Shown: positions 1 through 12,773 of the stretch, piece by piece
Layout of the letters: every line of letters starts with the position of its first letter
Position numbering within the stretch: position 1 is the stretch's first letter
Assembly: GCA_951799445.1 (NCBI GenBank)
Contig: OX637290.1
Span: 3,226,501 to 3,290,500 of the forward strand
Length of the DNA: 64,000 bases
Source: Pseudisothecium myosuroides
Taxonomy: Eukaryota > Streptophyta > Bryopsida > Hypnales > Lembophyllaceae
Reading direction: 5' to 3'
Notes under the pieces: generated by a model
The model's input: the letters and a program-made list of their open reading frames with translations, nothing else
What the model was told of the DNA's origin: nothing
Database searches by the model: none
Program-made: the position numbers and the translations under genes

Positions 1-440
1 TTTCAATGGTACAATCAAAAGGACAATGTCCCTATCCCTTGAGCTTCGGGCTTGTCTTCACTACCAATCGATATGGTCAGTTTATGTGGATCTCTTGTTA
101 GGTGACAATTTGACTGGATTGAGTCTGCAAGGATTTGGATTTTAGTAAACACGCTTTGGGCGCTCAGGGGTTAAGAGTCTTATAACCTAATTTGTCAAGG
201 GTGCTAAAACACACATTTTCTTCACTTTAAATGCAAATATCTTACAATCTATGTAGTCCATGTTTATGAATTTTTTTATATGTTCTGATTCTAGTTTACT
301 GAACGGTTGTATAGTTAGATATACAAAAAATTAAATAATTAAATGATAATTTTTTCTTTGCACTATAAATGGTAGTTTTGAAAAAAAAAATTGGGCCTAG
401 CTACAAGACATCACAAAAGTCAATGACCTAAAGACAAAGA
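1..440. repeat. Partial TTAA-family transposon copies at the left edge
   Basis: A right terminus of the TTAA-flanked family described at 52686-53607 ends at base 170 (GGGG followed by TTAA at 171-174). Its left part lies outside the window. Bases about 175-425 resemble the interior of the same family: the stretch around 215-300 (Cttcactttaaatgcaaata and what follows) aligns with 49155-49250 and 3040-3130. Both pieces are degenerate and no coding capacity is visible. Confidence 0.5.
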
Positions 441-2400
441 GAAATAAGTGGTCACCTAACTTAGTGGTTTTCATAAATCTAGAATTTTAGAAGATTTTTA
501 GAATCTAAAATTTTGGATAGATTTTTGAAATCATAATTTTGGGAAGATTTTGAAAAATTATTTGCCAACTTTGTAATTCAATTCTAAAAGCATTATAGCT
601 TGGATTTGAATCAAATTTGTGCCTACCTTATGTGAACAATATTGTTGGTTTGGCAATTGGAATTGATTTTTAGCATGAGCCACATCATATAACACGGCCT
701 TGAATTGTGCAAAGAGGCATAAAAGGTTTAAAATTTAGCGATTTCTACATGTTTTGCATTTATAGAAACATTAGTATTATTTCAACACTAAGGTTTCAAT
801 GTTTTTCATACTATTGGTAGTAACAAGGATGTTAAATTGTTTGAAACTATAAAATCTTGATATTTTTTGAATTTTTGAATTTTTAAAATTGCAAGATATA
901 AAATTATAAATTATTTAAAAAAATTTGATTAGTTTAAATAAAATTTTAAAATTTTAAAAAATTATAGATTATTTATTTATAAATTCACAAAATTTATTAA
1001 ATATGAATATTTGTATTTTTATATATCAAATAAAAAAAATTATTTGATATAATTTTTAATTTTCTTTTAAAATGGATTTTTTAATGCATATTTTACAATT
1101 CATTGATCTTCTGGTATACTGATCACTACCACAAAACAACTCATCTTGCATGGATGGTTAGATGGAAGAATTAGTATTGTTGCTACAATATGACTCTGTT
1201 GCTATTTGTATTAATATTTAAGATCGACTTATAGATTATGATTATGAAATTTTTAAATAATGAAAATATAAAATCTTAAAGTTTTAAATTTTGTAACTTT
1301 AAAATCAAGAAATCTATAAATTTGCAAACTTTTATTTTTTATAACTTCTAAATTTGTAAAAATATAATCGATGGATTTGTAAACTTGAAGGTCATATATT
1401 TAAAATTCAAAATGATTCAGCTTGAAACTATATCAAGTTTGTAAGTAAACTGTACCAAGTTTGTAAGTATTTGATACGGAGTATTTTTAATTTTATTAAT
1501 TTTTTAAACTAATTGAAGTGAAATAGTCCTTATTCCTAAATTTTAATTGTTTTTGTTTTTTGTTTTTGTTTTTGTTTTTTTTGTTGAAACACAAAATTTT
1601 AATTGTTTAACAAACTACTAGCAAAACAGAAAGTTTTTAACAAAATGGGCCAGCTCAACTAATCAACAAAGAATAGGCCTTAGGACTTTAAGGGTTAACT
1701 TTTCAAGACTCATGAAATATTTTACAAAACAAAATTGTAATACAAGATATAAAATGCTTAATTTTTTTGAAGTTTGCATCAAAAGAGTCAATGTTAAGCA
1801 TCAAGAATAGAAAGTATGTGTATATTAAAACCTTGTAATTATTTATAGATATTTTTCAAATGAATTTCAAATGATTCACTTCAAAATTCACTTAAAATAT
1901 AGTTTTATACTTAATTTTTTTTAATAGTTAATCAAAATTGTAATTTCAATTGATTTGTGCAAAAAAATCATAAGATTTGATGATGAGCATGAACATCATT
2001 ACTTTCTCCAAACAATAAACTTTGCAATGTTAGACAAATACGGAGTATTAAATTGTTTTATTTTTCTCACAATTTTTTGTTTCACCATAGCAATCATAAT
2101 TTTTAGTAATAAAATAGGGAGACAAAAAATCTAATGCACATAGAAAAAAATGATTTTTTCCTTACTCCATAGTGTTGCTTAAAGTCTGACAACAACCAAA
2201 AAATGATTGCTTGGAATTTGTACATTGAGTATTCTATTAATTTTGTTATTGTTTATTTTTTTTAGAATTGAAAATAAATTGTGTCTTCTATTCTATTTTT
2301 AATCGTAAAAATGATCTTATAAATATATTTTCTTGTTTAAAGTATGTACTTTTTTGACAACTTCTAAACAAATAATCAGCCAAAATCAATTTACATCCAT
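441..2400. other. AT-rich intergenic DNA, no gene seen
   Basis: No convincing ORF, RNA gene or splice-linked exons. Two exact TACGGAGTA nonamers occur (1475-1483 and 2039-2047). A sequence like a TTAA-family terminus (aagggTTAA, TTAA at 1695-1698) lies near 1669-1698, without a clear partner. Otherwise low-complexity A/T tracts. Confidence 0.6.
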
Positions 2401-2619
2401 AAATTATATTTGAGAAAGAATACAAATAGTGTGGTATTCCTACACTCCTTGGATGGATGAACTTAATCAGTTCAAAATCACTAATGAAATTTAGATGGAA
2501 TGATCTACTTACAACAAAAGATGAAACTTTATACCATCCTCAATGTAAAATGAAGTTTGCCATGCACCAACAACAAAAAAAAAACTTGAAATGAAAATTT
2601 TGATTTTTCCCTCATAGAA

Positions 2620-3231
2620 TGTGTATTGTCTACATGAAATATTTTAATTCATTTCATTTGGATTGGTAATGTAAATGTTGTAGAAAATTTTCTTTTCTAA
2701 ACAATTATGGAGATAATAATTAGAGAATTTCTTTTTGAACTCAATTTTCACAATTTTTAAAATAAAAAGTCCTATAAGGTTTTGTTGCTTGGTAGAACAA
2801 TCTCACCATTGGAATTAATTGTGCTTCAATTCCATCTTGAAGCTATTAACAACTTAGTTTTTCTTTCTATCACATACGTATTTATATTTATATTTCTATA
2901 TATATATATAAAACTCCTAAGCTTTCTATTCAATTCTTTAGTATAAAATTTATATAATCAACATTTACAGTGCATGAAACTTTATGTTTAGAAGATTCAA
3001 AATCTTATAATCTAGTCATGCAAGGTGCAAAAAAAACCCATTTTGTGCAAGTATCTTGCAATCAATGAGGTCAAAGTTTCTAAAATTTCTTTTAGACATT
3101 TTTATACTACCTATAGTCTAAAGAAAGATCATATACAATAAAAAAAATTCAACTTTTTTTGCTCTTTCCAGTAGAAAAGATGGTTTTGAGTGTTTTTTCA
3201 AATGAAAATAAGGTTATCTGTGCTTTGGGGG
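2620..3231 (-). repeat. Partial copy of the TTAA-flanked transposon family
   Basis: The right end is clear: a tract like the family's left terminus (in reverse orientation) ends in GGGGG at 3231 and is followed by TTAA (3232-3235). The interior from about 2620 aligns with the copies at 48522-50770 and 52686-53607, for example the motif gtagaacaatctcacc near 2793 and the block before the terminus (gagtgttttttcaaatg). The left terminus was not found. Confidence 0.55.
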
Positions 3232-3235
3232 TTAA

Positions 3236-4279
3236 ATTTTAATATTTTTTGAAGCCACGTAGAATACACTAAAAGCATGTAAAAAATTTAGAAGCACTAC
3301 ATTGCTAAATAATATTAAGGTTTCTATTTATGCATACATTTATGACAAATATACAAAAATAAATAAAACAATCAAAATTCAAAAGAATGGCTACTTTTGA
3401 GCCTATAACATGAAATTGCTTCTAAAGAATTTTGACAAAACATTTTTCTAGGTTCTAAAGTGGAAGCACCCAAAACCTTCAATAATAAGCAATTCAGCAT
3501 AGTTGGAGGCAACTTTTCCTAAAATTGATATTATTGTAGCATTAGCGAGTGAAAATGATGAATATTAAAAAAAAAAATAGATTTTTCGGATGTGTTATGT
3601 AATTTCTATGATTTTTCAAAGAAACATCTCCCTAGACCACTAAAACTGTCACATAGGTGGACCCAAAACTGAAATCTGCAAAAATCAGTAGTTAGCAAAT
3701 GAGAGTTAGGTATGTTTCCTTCACATGCGTCAACGAATTAGAGCCAAACATTTCAAGGACACATTAATAGAAAGTCTAAGGGTAGATTTAGTGACAGTCT
3801 TAGGTTCATGAATGGGAGCAAGGACGCTATGGGTGTTTCTACCTTACTTGAAGTAATCAATGTGGTGGAGTTCTGAAACAAAGAGGCTCCAGGTGGATTT
3901 CAAACAGCATGTCAAGTCTTAATTTGAAGAGAAGTAGATAAGAAATTAAAAATATAAAAATGAAAGGTTTGATCAAATATAACTTATTTCAATTAATGTG
4001 TTTATAATCAAAATAGAAATTTGTACAAAATGGATAAATATGTAAATTTACACTTAAAGATTAATATAACAATAGCTTGCAATATTTTAGGAAGAAACAA
4101 TGTAATTTAATCCAAAATAAAAAGAGTCAAGCATGAATAAAGGAAAATATTTAATATAAATCTGAGTAAAATTGTTGCCCACACAATATATCTTTGTTTA
4201 TTTTGATTCATTCTATCTAGATTTGCAATGTTAGAATTGTAGAGAATATTGTTTTGTCTATAGCCATACAATCATCTTC
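3236..4279. other. AT-rich spacer, nothing recognised
   Basis: No supported gene, RNA or terminal-repeat element was seen. Short homopolymer tracts only. Confidence 0.55.
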
Positions 4280-5262
4280 TTGAAAAAATACATATATTCT
4301 TCTAAGTTCTTGTTCTTAGGACCAATTCATTCACTTCTGTATGATCCAAGGAGATGGAAGTGGTCCAATGGTAAATCACTCTTGGATTATACGACGGCCA
4401 TGGGTTGTAAGCTGCTTACAACCTCAACCCAGCTGAAGCGTTCCATAGCAATAAAATGGCCTACTCTTCTTCCAAATTCATGTATCCCACATTGGAGAGA
4501 TATTTGGATAAAAGCCCGTCCGCAGTTAGATGCGGCCTTTATATGGTCAGTCTGGCACATTGATGTTGTTGTAAACTCATGGTGGGCCCAAATTGCTCCA
4601 GGGATTGACGTGAACTGTATTTGTTGCAATTCTAGTGCTATAGAAACCCCTCTTCACAGGTTCTTTGAGTGCTCTAGATCCCAAAAAATTTGGGATTATG
4701 CACTCTTGGTGATGTACCATATCCGAAGCGCATCTCCAGCTTTGGGCCCTCATCGAAGATTGGGTGCCATCTAATGTATATTTGGGACTCCTACTCCTAG
4801 ATTGTTCTATAGAATACATACAATTTGGTCTATTGTTTGCGGAACTGCCCTGTGGCTATGTTGGGTTATGTGTGATCATATGGTTTTCGCACATGATCGT
4901 TGGCGCACCATCCTTCTTTATACTAGTCTATAGAGCGCCCTCCTTGACTCGGGATGAGTTGCTGCTCTTAAGACAAACCTTGCCTCTAGGCGTAGACCTT
5001 AGAATTCTGATAGGATTTGGTCCAAAATTTCTAGTATTTGGTTGCAATCTCCATTCTAGCCACTAGGGTTGGTTACTCTATTAGGTGGAATAAAGAGGGC
5101 CATCTTCTTTGTTCATTCTCTTAGATTCTTGGTTCCTTTTTGTTGCTTTTCTTTCTTCTTTTGCTCTTCTTCTCTTCATTTGTCCAGCCTCTAGCTTGGC
5201 GGTTACTTTGATCTCTTTTAATACAATGGGTTCCATTTATAAATAAATAAATAAAAATACAT
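4280..5262 (+). mobile_element. LINE (non-LTR retrotransposon) 3' end, decayed
   Basis: The 164-codon ORF at 4280-4774 looks like the zinc-binding domain that follows the reverse transcriptase in plant LINE ORF2 proteins. It has a Trp-rich stretch (WRDIWIKARPQ, about residues 73-83; FIWSVWH near 88), a Cys pair C-I-C-C (near 114-117) and H-R-F-F-E-C (near 126-131), followed by Q-K-I-W. Around 4800-4920, in another frame, comes a typical LINE tail (IWSIVCGTALWLCW). Frame changes show it is dead. The 3' untranslated part carries TTTGTCCAGCCTCTAGCTTG (from about 5179) and ends in an (AAAT)n tail near 5240-5258. A second 3' end of the same family is at 59370-59580. The 5' part and reverse transcriptase core are absent, as expected for 5' truncation. 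Confidence 0.72.
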
Positions 5263-5805
5263 ATATTGGGTTCGTTTTTTATGTACATAACTCGGAGATT
5301 TCACTCTTTGTAATTTAAAGTATACACCTAAGTTAAGAGGGTATTTGATGTGGGGGCTATTTACCTTAATTGTTGTATTTAAGAGGACTGTATTTTTACA
5401 TAAAAGCTACGATGGGCATATTTTCAATATCCTATGGTTTTTATAAATTCATTCATGCAATTATTTAAGTGCGGCTATCTTACATATAAGTGTTCAATTT
5501 TTTCCCGCACCTGCCTTTCTTCGCAAATTTTTCCTTCCCTCTACTACATATATGTATATAGAAAATATACCATAAACCAAACAACAATCAATTCAAGTGC
5601 CAATGACCAAGTAGTGGTTTTTAATAACAAGTTTACCATTGAATACATCAAAATCTCCATTGATTGATACTATCATGTAAACCTCCCAGGCTCCCATTCA
5701 ATATGAGTTCATTATTACATGTCATATGGCTTCAAAGATTGAAGTTAAATGGACTATAAGCTCTATTCTTGTATTGTACAATCTTCAATTTGTTGAATCC
5801 ACTAA
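5263..5805. other. AT-rich spacer, nothing recognised
   Basis: Only short chance ORFs; no domain, splice pattern or repeat terminus that I can support. Confidence 0.5.
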
Positions 5806-5809
5806 TTAA

Positions 5810-6729
5810 CCCCTAAAGGCCCAAGGCCTTTTTTCTGCCAAAAAACACTCAAAACTGCCATTTCTATAGCAAAAAGTACAAAAAAATTCAAATTGTTCTT
5901 TTTTTCACATCTAAACCGTAGGATCTTACACCTAATTGGTATGAGAATGTGTGGAAAAAATTACAGAATTTTTGACCGCACAGATTGCAAGATATCTGCG
6001 TTTAAAGTGGAAAAAACAAGTTTTTCAGCACATTGCGGGACCAGATTTTTTGACTTTAAACATTTTTATCTTAAAATTTTTGCACTACAGCGTTTTGAGC
6101 TTTAAATCTTTATAGTGGAGAATTGAGTTGAGAGTAGGGGAAAAAAAAAATTCAAAAAAACTTAATTATCATTCTTAAAAAAATTGTTAAGTAGAAGTAG
6201 GTTACAAGATAGAAGGAAAATCTAAAATATTCATATATTTTAGATGGAATTAAAATTCACTAATCCCAATGGTGAGATTGTTCTAGCAAGTAAACTAAAC
6301 CATTCCAAAAAAAAAAATTGAAAAATTACAAAAATTGCATTCCGAAATGAATCCTACAAGTTATTTTTTTCAAGAAGATGCTCTAACTACCCGAAAAACA
6401 AGAATGTCCATAACTTCCTCATAATAAATCCAAATGAAATGAATCAAAGCTTTCCAGATAGACAAAAATATAATCTATGAGAAAAAGATTTTTAAAAAAA
6501 TTTCAAAATTTTGCAAATTTTTTTTGCTGCCCCCCGTCCCCACGCATTCCAAGAAATGGCATAACTTCTCGCTCAAAGGTCCGATTTCAAATTTTTTTTT
6601 TCTGCCACAAACCTCTCTCAATTCTTCATGTTCACAAAAAATTTCAAAAAAATCAGGAGAAAATTTCAGCAAAAAGGTACATGCCCAAAAACGCATTTGT
6701 CCCCCGAAGGGACAATGGGCTTTTAGGGT
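5810..6729. mobile_element. TTAA-flanked inverted-repeat transposon, ~920 bp
   Basis: The left end is TTAA (5806-5809) followed by the terminus CCCCTAAAGGCCCAAGG. The right end is the inverse, decayed (gggcttttaggg near 6717-6728, flank no longer a perfect TTAA). The whole body aligns with 52686-53607: shared blocks include tttgaccgcacagattgcaa (near 5969) against tttgaccgtacggattggaa, gttgagagtagggg, attgttaagtagaagtaggt (near 6183) and cccgaaaaacaag. There is no transposase ORF; overlapping short ORFs at the right end are chance. Length, ends and target fit a non-autonomous DNA transposon with piggyBac-like features. Confidence 0.75.
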
Positions 6730-7129
6730 TTCAGATAAGCCTTCCTATTTGTGCAATGTGACAATTTTTGCTACTTGTGGTCAATGTCTTACATTTGTGC
6801 TTAATTTTTTTGATGTGTACACTACTAATAATGTGGCACAATTTCAGTCGACCACCTTTCATTATAGATTTTTTTAACTATGTACATTTTATCATCCACA
6901 TGAAATTATCTATTCACATCTATATTCACTATACTATGAAAAATTTGCATGGCCCCTATTTGTCTAGGCTAACTTATTAATAAAAATTCCTACTACATAA
7001 TGTTTTTACATATCCTAATTTATATATATTAGAGTATGTAGCATTTCATGGACCCTATACTATCTCTACATATTATATAAAATTTCTCCCATTTGAATTA
7101 AATAGACCCTATTTTTTAACTTACGTAGT

Positions 7130-8359
7130 ATTCTAAAATCCTGATAGTGATCTCCCCAGGGTACATAAAAATTCAAATTTTCTTTTTTGTGAAAGCAAAG
7201 TTCCGTAAGTTTTAGATGCTTGCTAGAACAATCTCAATAATTAGACTGGTGTGTTTTAATTCCATCTTAGAATAATTAACAATTTAGCTTTTCCATGTTC
7301 CATTTTATACCTAAATCTTAAGGAAGTACATAGAATGAAATTGGATTTCATTTTAATAATTTTTTTTCTAGACCCTCTCAACTCAATTTTCTAATATAAA
7401 AAAAAATCAAAATCAAAATCTTTAGAGAAAAAATGTGGTGCTAAGAGATTCAATATCTTATACTCAAGTATTGCAAAGTATAAAAAACAAATATTGTTTC
7501 CACTTTAACCCCTAAATGCCCAAGGCCTTTTACGAGCTTCTAGGAATTTGCTCTAAATTGTACAAAAAGTCAACATTTTGATAAGTTGTATCAATTTTTT
7601 TGACTTGTAACTATATAAATTCAAACTAGACATATTAGAGATCACATACGAAAAGAAAATATAGTATAGTCACTTATGGATTGAAAGATTATAATGTTTG
7701 ATCAAGAGGGTGTTAATACTGTGAAAGTAATTTGAAGTCTTTTGATCCTTTTTTCACATGCTAAATCTATAAACTTGGTCACCAAAAAATATAAGATTAA
7801 AGGGCCTAACATGCATAACCCCAATTAATTTATGGCTTCTTAAAGTCTATTCTAAAGTTTTTTTAAATGAATTTCTAATGTTATTTTTTCTCCAAGATCT
7901 AGTGTATTCGAGGCTCATTTCCAAGAGCCCTCAATACTATAGAGAGTCAAGATTGCAATGGACACCCTTGCACAAAATCTTGAATAGAAAAATCATAATC
8001 AATCATTTTCAAAATCAGATTTTTGATGCTAAACTAGAATTCAAAAACAATTAAAAAAAATATAAACTCCTAAAACTAGAAACTTGGCTGGGTTTTATTT
8101 AACTTCAAAGTGTTGTTGACACCAAAATTTGGTGCCTCGGGCATTTATGGAGTAACACTAGTTTTTTGCAATCTATGTGGTCAAAGGTTTGAAATTTTGT
8201 TTATGCATTCCATACTAGTCTAGCGGGCAAGATTCTTCAGATAGATTTACAAGAAAAAGAATTCTTCAATTTTTCACCTTGCATTATATTTTTCAATTGT
8301 AGAAGAAATGGTAGTATTGGAGTGGCCTTTGATAGAAACATATCATCGAACTTTGGAGG
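7130..8359 (-). mobile_element. TTAA-family copy interrupted by a nested copy
   Basis: Blocks typical of the family run from about 7130 (tgctagaacaatctcaataa near 7219) to 7504 and resume at about 8156 (tttgcaatctatgtggtcaa near 8165). The right end is a GGAGG terminus at 8359 followed by TTAA (8360-8363). The interruption lies exactly at a TTAA inside the element and is filled by the element at 7509-8151. The left terminus is not resolved. Confidence 0.6.
7509..8151. mobile_element. Nested TTAA-flanked transposon, ~643 bp
   Basis: TTAA (7505-7508) is followed by CCCCTAAATGCCCAAGGCC. The other end is the inverted form (ggtgcctcgggcatttatgg at 8131-8150) followed by TAA (8153-8155), a slightly decayed target copy. 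The sequence on both sides, read without this insert, reconstitutes the interior of the older family copy (cactttaa joined to the block before gcaatctatgtggtc). This is the clearest evidence in the window that the family inserts at TTAA and duplicates it. No coding capacity. Confidence 0.68.
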
Positions 8360-8636
8360 TTAAATAATAGTTCTAAAATCAATTTAACTATAAAAAAGTA
8401 AATACATTAAAACTACTTATATAAATATAAAATTACTAGTAACTATTAAAAAAGTAAATATTTTTATTTGGTTGTGTAAAAATATATAATTTTCATATCA
8501 CATAGCTCTAATTTTGATTTAAAAAATACATATCACTTTCATGGAAAAAATTGTGTTTAAATGCAAACATTTCTAAACTACTAATGAAAGATTTATAAGT
8601 GCAATTTGAAATGGGAATATCCAATTACATCTTTAT

Positions 8637-10979
8637 CCCCTAAAGGACCAAGGAGCCCACTTTGGACAGGCATTTCCCATGTCAATACTTGAAATAAAAT
8701 TGTGAAAAAAGTGAGTATATGCGCATATTGAAAAAGCTTGCATTCCCTTCAAAAAATGTGCAATTGGTTGATTTTTGAATAAGATGTGGAACAATATGTA
8801 ATTTTGATGTCAACCTGGACATCCTTAAAAACTTTATCAACAAAGGGATCCGGGAAGGGCGCTGCCCACGAACTGTTGAGACACACTGCCCACATGTGGC
8901 TCAGTTAATGGGCAGAAGGATGGGTTGGCCTGCTCCCCAAGTTCTCCACCATGTTAACCCCTAAGGATCCAAGTGACCATTTTCTGGTCGCTGCCCCTGT
9001 TTTTTGAGCTGCCCGTTCTCATATTTTGAATTTTTTGAAAAATAAAATTTATTTCTAGAAAATAGACTTTGTTACAAATCCAATGGCAGTGGTTTCATAA
9101 AATTCCGAGTTAAACTCCCCCTTGTGGAATTTTTCAAAGTTTAGTAGTGTAGTCTAGTTTACAGCTCGTTTTTTTGTGTTCGGTTTGGGCATGGACTAAA
9201 AAGTCAGCCAACCAATGAGCTTCTTGCCCACCTCATAAAGGTCTGATCCACCTTGAAAAGGTCAGATCCAAGGAGCTCAAGGAGAAGACAAGTGTCCCAT
9301 TCTTTTTTCTCTTGCAAACACTACTCAAATTTCAGTGACCACCGTGCATTGCAAGCTTCACCATGAATTGTAAAATTCTTGGAGTGTTATGAAAATTTAC
9401 ATGTACATTCTCAACTCTCTTATCTTTCACTGAGCACATAAAAGGCATCATTTTGAAATATTCTCACAAGGATATGCTCCTTCAAAGTGAGCTGCCCTGT
9501 ATTTCCATTGACCCAAATGAAACTTCAAAATTAAATATCTCCTAAACAATGCGGTCAAGTAATCTGAATTTTTTTGAGGTGCTCACTCTAAATGTTAACT
9601 TCAAGATCCTACGGTTACATTATATCTGATCTCAAAAAGAATGGATCAAAAAAATTGCTCAAGTTGTTGGCAGTTTTGGCCCATTTTGAAAGAACACCCC
9701 TCCTTGGGTCCTTAGGGGTTAAGGTAGTATGGCCTAAAAGCGACCATTTAAGCGCTGATCTGCCTTTTCCACAGGTACACTTGAACAAAAATATTTTTGG
9801 ATCATTTTTCAGAGAAAGAAAAATGGATGCGGAACGTTACACAAGTGGTTTCATATTTTTTGAATCATTTTTAAATTATTTATGAATTTAAAAACAAACT
9901 GTTGTAGGCACCTATTTGTGACCCTAGGTCTTCCAAAATTTGACCACTTGCAACTTCTAAAGTGATTTGAGTCAATGAAGGTCCATGATTGGCTCTTGCA
10001 ATAAATAAAATTTTTCTCTGCATTCTCTCAATGGCTTGAGAGGTCCATTTAAGGACCACCTAATGTCCATTTCAAACCTAATTATAGGGTCGATTTGAAG
10101 AGGCCGCTCGCTTTTAGAGCACACTACCTTACTAGCTCGCTCTCAAATCACCCACCCTACCCCGCTCTCAAATCACCCACCCTACCCCGCTTCCCTTCAA
10201 CCTCCCCAGGACCCGTCATTAGTAGATTTTTTTTGGACAAGTGGCGCCAGAAGCCTTTGTATCACTGGAGCAAATCTGGAGGGAGGAAGTCGGACAGGCT
10301 GAAACCCTTTGACAAGTGCAAAATTTCACTCAAAAAACTAACGCTGCCCGTCATCTCATCCTTTTTCACATCCCAGGGACCCATTTTTCAGCTACGTGCG
10401 CAAGACTTTGCAGTCAAATCTCCTTGACTTCGTCATGACTTCATTTTTATCCTATTTTTATTTTTAAATTTAGCAAGTATTCCACATGATGTTTTAGGCT
10501 TATACCGTACGGATTTTGTAATTGAAATTTATTGATATGCAAATCTTGTTTATGAAGTTTCCCTAGTGTAATGGCAGTTTCAACAAAGCACTTCCCACTT
10601 CTTATTTTTTTCCACTATGTTCTAAGCATTGGGTGATCATGAATTTTGTGAAGCATATAGTCAACTTGGTGCTCTACAAGAAGCTCAAATTGCACAAGAT
10701 ATTCATAAGGTGGAACATATTGTTTTGGATGACCAAAAAAATATTGACACCTCGGGCAAGCTCCCAAAAAAGTTTTGATCCTACTTTGAGTGTTATAATC
10801 TCATGAAGTATACCCTTGTAGAATCTGAAATTTTGAAGGGATGTACATAAATGAGTGACAAAAAAGATCTTATGGTTAAATTATTGAAAAAAATTCAAAA
10901 TTTTGATCCACTAATAATTTTATTAAAAGGGGTTAGTTTCAAGCCATTTGAGCTTGTAAACACGATGGTCCTTTAGGGG
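8637..10979. mobile_element. TTAA-family element, 2.3 kb, with a nested copy
   Basis: The left terminus is CCCCTAAAGGACCAAGGAGC, preceded by a decayed target (TTAT, 8633-8636). The right terminus, read on the opposite strand, is CCCCTAAAGGACCATCG, flanked by a perfect TTAA (10980-10983). It contains the complete element 8958-9718 and a stretch (9723-9890) related to repeats near 18990 and 25130. No long ORF encodes a recognisable transposase. A short tandem duplication (ctcaaatcacccaccctacc) lies at about 10142-10188. Confidence 0.55.
8958..9718. mobile_element. TTAA-flanked transposon, 761 bp, perfect target copies
   Basis: TTAA at 8954-8957 is followed by CCCCTAAGGATCCAAGTGAC. The right end reads tccttgggtccttagggg then TTAA at 9719-9722. 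The interior from about 9530 to 9620 aligns, inverted, with the 920-bp members (for example the gatcctacggtt block), so it belongs to the same family. It has no transposase. Confidence 0.72.
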
Positions 10980-10983
10980 TTAA

Positions 10984-11413
10984 TAAAATAAATTAAAAAT
11001 CAAAAATACAATTTGATTGGTTACTCAAAATAAAGTATAGGCTTCATTGCTTTCCATGCTACTAGTGATGCCTATTGAAGATTGTAAATTTTGGGGCTCC
11101 AATTTTGGTTTAGATGACCTTGGTAACAAAAATTCTACCCTCGTATAGATGTGGGAAACTAGAAAGAATGGTTCTTGAAATAGCTTGTTGCCTTCCTACA
11201 AAGAAATTATTGCATGTTTTTGGCTACCAAAGCTCAACTAATTTGAGCTTTTTGTAGCACAACTTTGCTTTTAAGCAACAATTCAAATAAATCTAATAGA
11301 GATGTGGAAAAAAAGTCCATTTTTCATCTGCCGAACCTTTCCTATCTAGTTAATTTTTCACCAAATTTAAAACTAATTATATATTTTGAATGTTGAAAAA
11401 TAGGAAAAAAATG
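10984..11413. other. AT-rich spacer, nothing recognised
   Basis: No gene or repeat terminus supported. Confidence 0.5.
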
Positions 11414-11415
11414 TA

Positions 11416-11985
11416 CTTCCTCTGTCCCACTAAAAACCTCCAAATCAAGCAAAAAAATTTTCCCACTAAAAAGCTCCTTTTTGTGTTTTTGATTGTTTAG
11501 TGAGTGTTTGTTACATTGAACAACCTTGTGGGGGCAAGTGAGACAATCAAAAAGCATTCCCATGGCCTTGCAAGCTTGGCCTTGGCGATATGAGACACCT
11601 TGTACTAATTTCTTTGTCAAATAGTGGTGTTGACAGCCTATTTAGTGACTACTTTGGTGCTATTAAAATTTGATTATAAAGTGGGAGTTTTTTTGTTTTT
11701 GGATATTTACGTTGGAAAACATGTCATTACAATCCCATTGCAGCCACCACCCTTTAAATCATCTAAAATGACAGAGATGGCAGCAATTATAAAATATGTT
11801 CAAATATCACACTTTTGACATGAATTTTGGGTGTCTAAATGATAGTGTCTAAGCTTGAGATTTTGCATAGATCTAAGGGATGGGTTATTTATTCTTGAAT
11901 GAATGTATTTTTGGCACTTTGATTGAAAATATAGTTAATTTCTTAACGGGAAGAGTTTTGGAGGTTTTTAGTGGGACAAAGGGAG
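11416..11985. mobile_element. Stowaway-like (Tc1/mariner) element, 570 bp
   Basis: Terminal inverted repeats of about 31 bp: CTTCCTCTGTCCCACTAAAA on the left and, on the opposite strand, CTCCCTTTGTCCCACTAAAA on the right, both continuing into ACCTCCAAA. Each end is flanked by TA (11414-11415 and 11986-11987). A CTCCCTCYGTCCCA terminus with a TA target is the signature of plant Stowaway and mariner-like elements. The interior ORFs (for example 11342-11620 minus) do not look like transposase, so it is probably non-autonomous. Confidence 0.8.
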
Positions 11986-11989
11986 TATT

Positions 11990-12616
11990 AAACTTTGAGG
12001 TGTAGGCATTTGCCCTACCCCTTTTTTACCCCACCAAGCACAATTTTACACCTATAATTTCTAAGGAATGCGCCATGTTCATCAACATCCAACAACATTG
12101 TTTTGACTCTAAATTACTTCTTGGAACTTGAAATTGCCTCAATTTAAGTGATTTTATTGTAGATTGAGAATGAACTAGTATAAAATTGGTGGTAAATTTG
12201 TAGGCAAGTAGATTTAAATCAAATTTTATTAAAGCCTTCTAACTGTGATTTTAATTTATTATTTCTAAATTTTTACTAGATTTTCTCTGTGTTTGATATG
12301 CCTCAAAATTTAATACCTTCTATCTTCTTTTCATAGCTTTCACAATATGTAGTTAGTTGTAAAATTTGGTGAAATATTGACTATATAGGAAAGCATCCCT
12401 ATGAGGAATGAATCTTTTTGTTCCCAATTCTATTACCAAAAAGTTAATTTAGTTTTTTTATCTTAAAAAAACTCAAGCATGTAAAAAAAAATTGTTGAAT
12501 ATAATTGGTCCTCTTGGCATGACCCTTGTAGTGAAAATCTTAGACAATTTCTAAGATTTTTAAATTTTTTTAAATTAGTGACCACCTAAATCTTAAAAAA
12601 TAAAACATCTTTTGTT
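11990..12616. other. AT-rich spacer, nothing recognised
   Basis: No supported gene, RNA or repeat terminus. Confidence 0.5.
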
Positions 12617-12773
12617 ATGGAGAATTTTGTTAAAATGGCGGTATTTTGCAAGCCATTTTGACAGTGTACCATTTTGACCATCTAAGACAAGTAGTATAGA
12701 TTTCAGACCTCGCGGTCTGAATTGTAAAAGTGCCAAAGTTCCGGAATGTCACCATTTTAATGAAATTTGCCAT
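12617..12773. mobile_element. Short Mutator-like MITE, 157 bp
   Basis: Ends ATGGAGAATTTTGTTAAAAT and, on the opposite strand, ATGGCAAATTTCATTAAAAT form inverted repeats of over 20 bp. The same termini (a GCAATTTCRTTAAAATGGC core) bound the elements at 25563-25871 and 25960-27231, and the interior phrase gacagtgtaccattttgacc is shared with them. The 9-bp flanks no longer match, so the insertion is old. Confidence 0.6.
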
